From Phycisphaerae bacterium (lineage in GTDB: Bacteria; Planctomycetota; Phycisphaerae; Phycisphaerales; SM1A02), in the NCBI GenBank assembly GCA_002690755.1, contig NZFT01000056.1:1-5538 (forward strand): 5,538 bases of DNA, read 5' to 3'. Below the pieces are notes generated by a model that worked only from the letters and a program-made list of their open reading frames with translations, was not told the DNA's origin and did not search any database. Within the stretch, counting starts at the first letter, position 1, and each line of letters begins with the position of its first letter. Position numbers and translations under genes: made by a program. Shown in pieces: positions 5,122 to 5,538 of the stretch.

Positions 5122-5538
5122 ATGATCGGCAAAGTCTTCAAGGCGTACGACGTTCGGGCCATCTATCCCCGGCCGTTGAATGAGAAGATTTCCTGGCAGA
5201 TCGGTCACGCCGCGGCGACGTACCTGCTGGCGTCCGCGGCCGAGGTGGGCCGCCTGGATCCGATGGGGCGGACGATCATCGTCGGTCGGGACATGCGCAC
5301 GAGCTCCGTTTCGTTGCGGGACGCGCTCGTCGAAGGCCTGCGGGACGCGGGGGCCAGGGCGGTGGACGTGGGCCTCGTCGACACGCCGATGGTCTACTTC
5401 GCGATCAATCACCTGGATGCCGCGGGCGGCATCCAGGTCACCGCCAGTCACAACGCCGCGAAGTACAACGGATTCAAGATCTCGGGCCGCGACGCACGTC
5501 CGATCGGTACGGGGTCGGGGCTCGAGGAGATCAAGCGT
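5122..5538 (+). CDS. phosphomannomutase/phosphoglucomutase (alpha-D-phosphohexomutase family); C-terminus cut by window edge
   Basis: First 139 residues, open to the right edge. Such enzymes interconvert hexose 1- and 6-phosphates through a phosphoserine, feeding nucleotide-sugar and envelope polysaccharide synthesis in the cytoplasm. The start F-K-A-Y-D-V-R is the family's N-terminal signature (residues 6-12). V-G-R-D-M-R at 54-59 is the conserved strand-loop of domain I. The active-site loop T-A-S-H-N is at 107-111, with Ser109 as the phosphorylated residue, almost the same position as in AlgC, followed by Y-N-G-F-K-I. Family members are typically about 450-470 residues, so roughly 70 percent is missing, including the metal-binding D-G-D and the sugar-specificity loop; mannose versus glucose preference cannot be told here. 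Two positions differ from the usual: Ala13 where R-G is common and N-A-A-K where N-P is common. No clear Shine-Dalgarno is seen before the ATG. Confidence 0.93.
   Translation, partial: MIGKVFKAYDVRAIYPRPLNEKISWQIGHAAATYLLASAAEVGRLDPMGRTIIVGRDMRTSSVSLRDALVEGLRDAGARAVDVGLVDTPMVYFAINHLDAAGGIQVTASHNAAKYNGFKISGRDARPIGTGSGLEEIKR

Overview
The window is a GC-rich, densely coded stretch of a bacterial chromosome. It holds the rpsB-tsf translation operon, a cell-wall gene, a hexose-phosphate mutase gene and two short genes I cannot name. The base composition, the presence of a cell-wall D,D-peptidase gene, a sigma-like helix-turn-helix protein with a membrane tail and the weak or absent Shine-Dalgarno sites at several starts would fit a planctomycete, perhaps of the Phycisphaerae. 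This is an inference from general character, with no marker-gene comparison behind it. I see no phage, insertion sequence, CRISPR array, tRNA or rRNA.

Region by region: (1) Positions 1-1499, minus strand: the first 499 residues of a PBP4/DacB-type D-alanyl-D-alanine carboxypeptidase, running off the left edge. (2) Positions 1556-2735, plus strand, divergent from dacB across only 56 bases: a 163-residue protein with a sigma-region-4-like helix-turn-helix and a hydrophobic C-terminus, followed by a 203-residue protein with one N-terminal membrane anchor and an outside domain rich in predicted strands. (3) Positions 2736-2926: the gap between convergent genes, with a clean rho-independent terminator for the minus strand. 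(4) Positions 2927-4692, minus strand: rpsB (ribosomal protein S2) then tsf (elongation factor Ts), separated by 119 bases holding two hairpins. (5) Positions 4693-5121: a 429-base divergent region with a good sigma-70-like promoter for rpsB, a roughly 235-base structured leader and inverted repeats nearer the other gene. (6) Positions 5122-5538, plus strand: the first 139 residues of a phosphomannomutase/phosphoglucomutase, cut by the right edge.

How they work together: rpsB and tsf form the usual co-transcribed pair, with one promoter near 4957 and one terminator near 2816, giving a transcript of about 2.1 kb. dacB and the mutase both serve the envelope (peptidoglycan trimming; sugar phosphates for polysaccharide), but nothing in the window ties them to each other. 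The one arrangement that is not routine is the sigma-like protein with its membrane-anchored neighbour. It could be a small membrane signalling pair, but that is a hypothesis. I found no strong evidence of an undescribed system.
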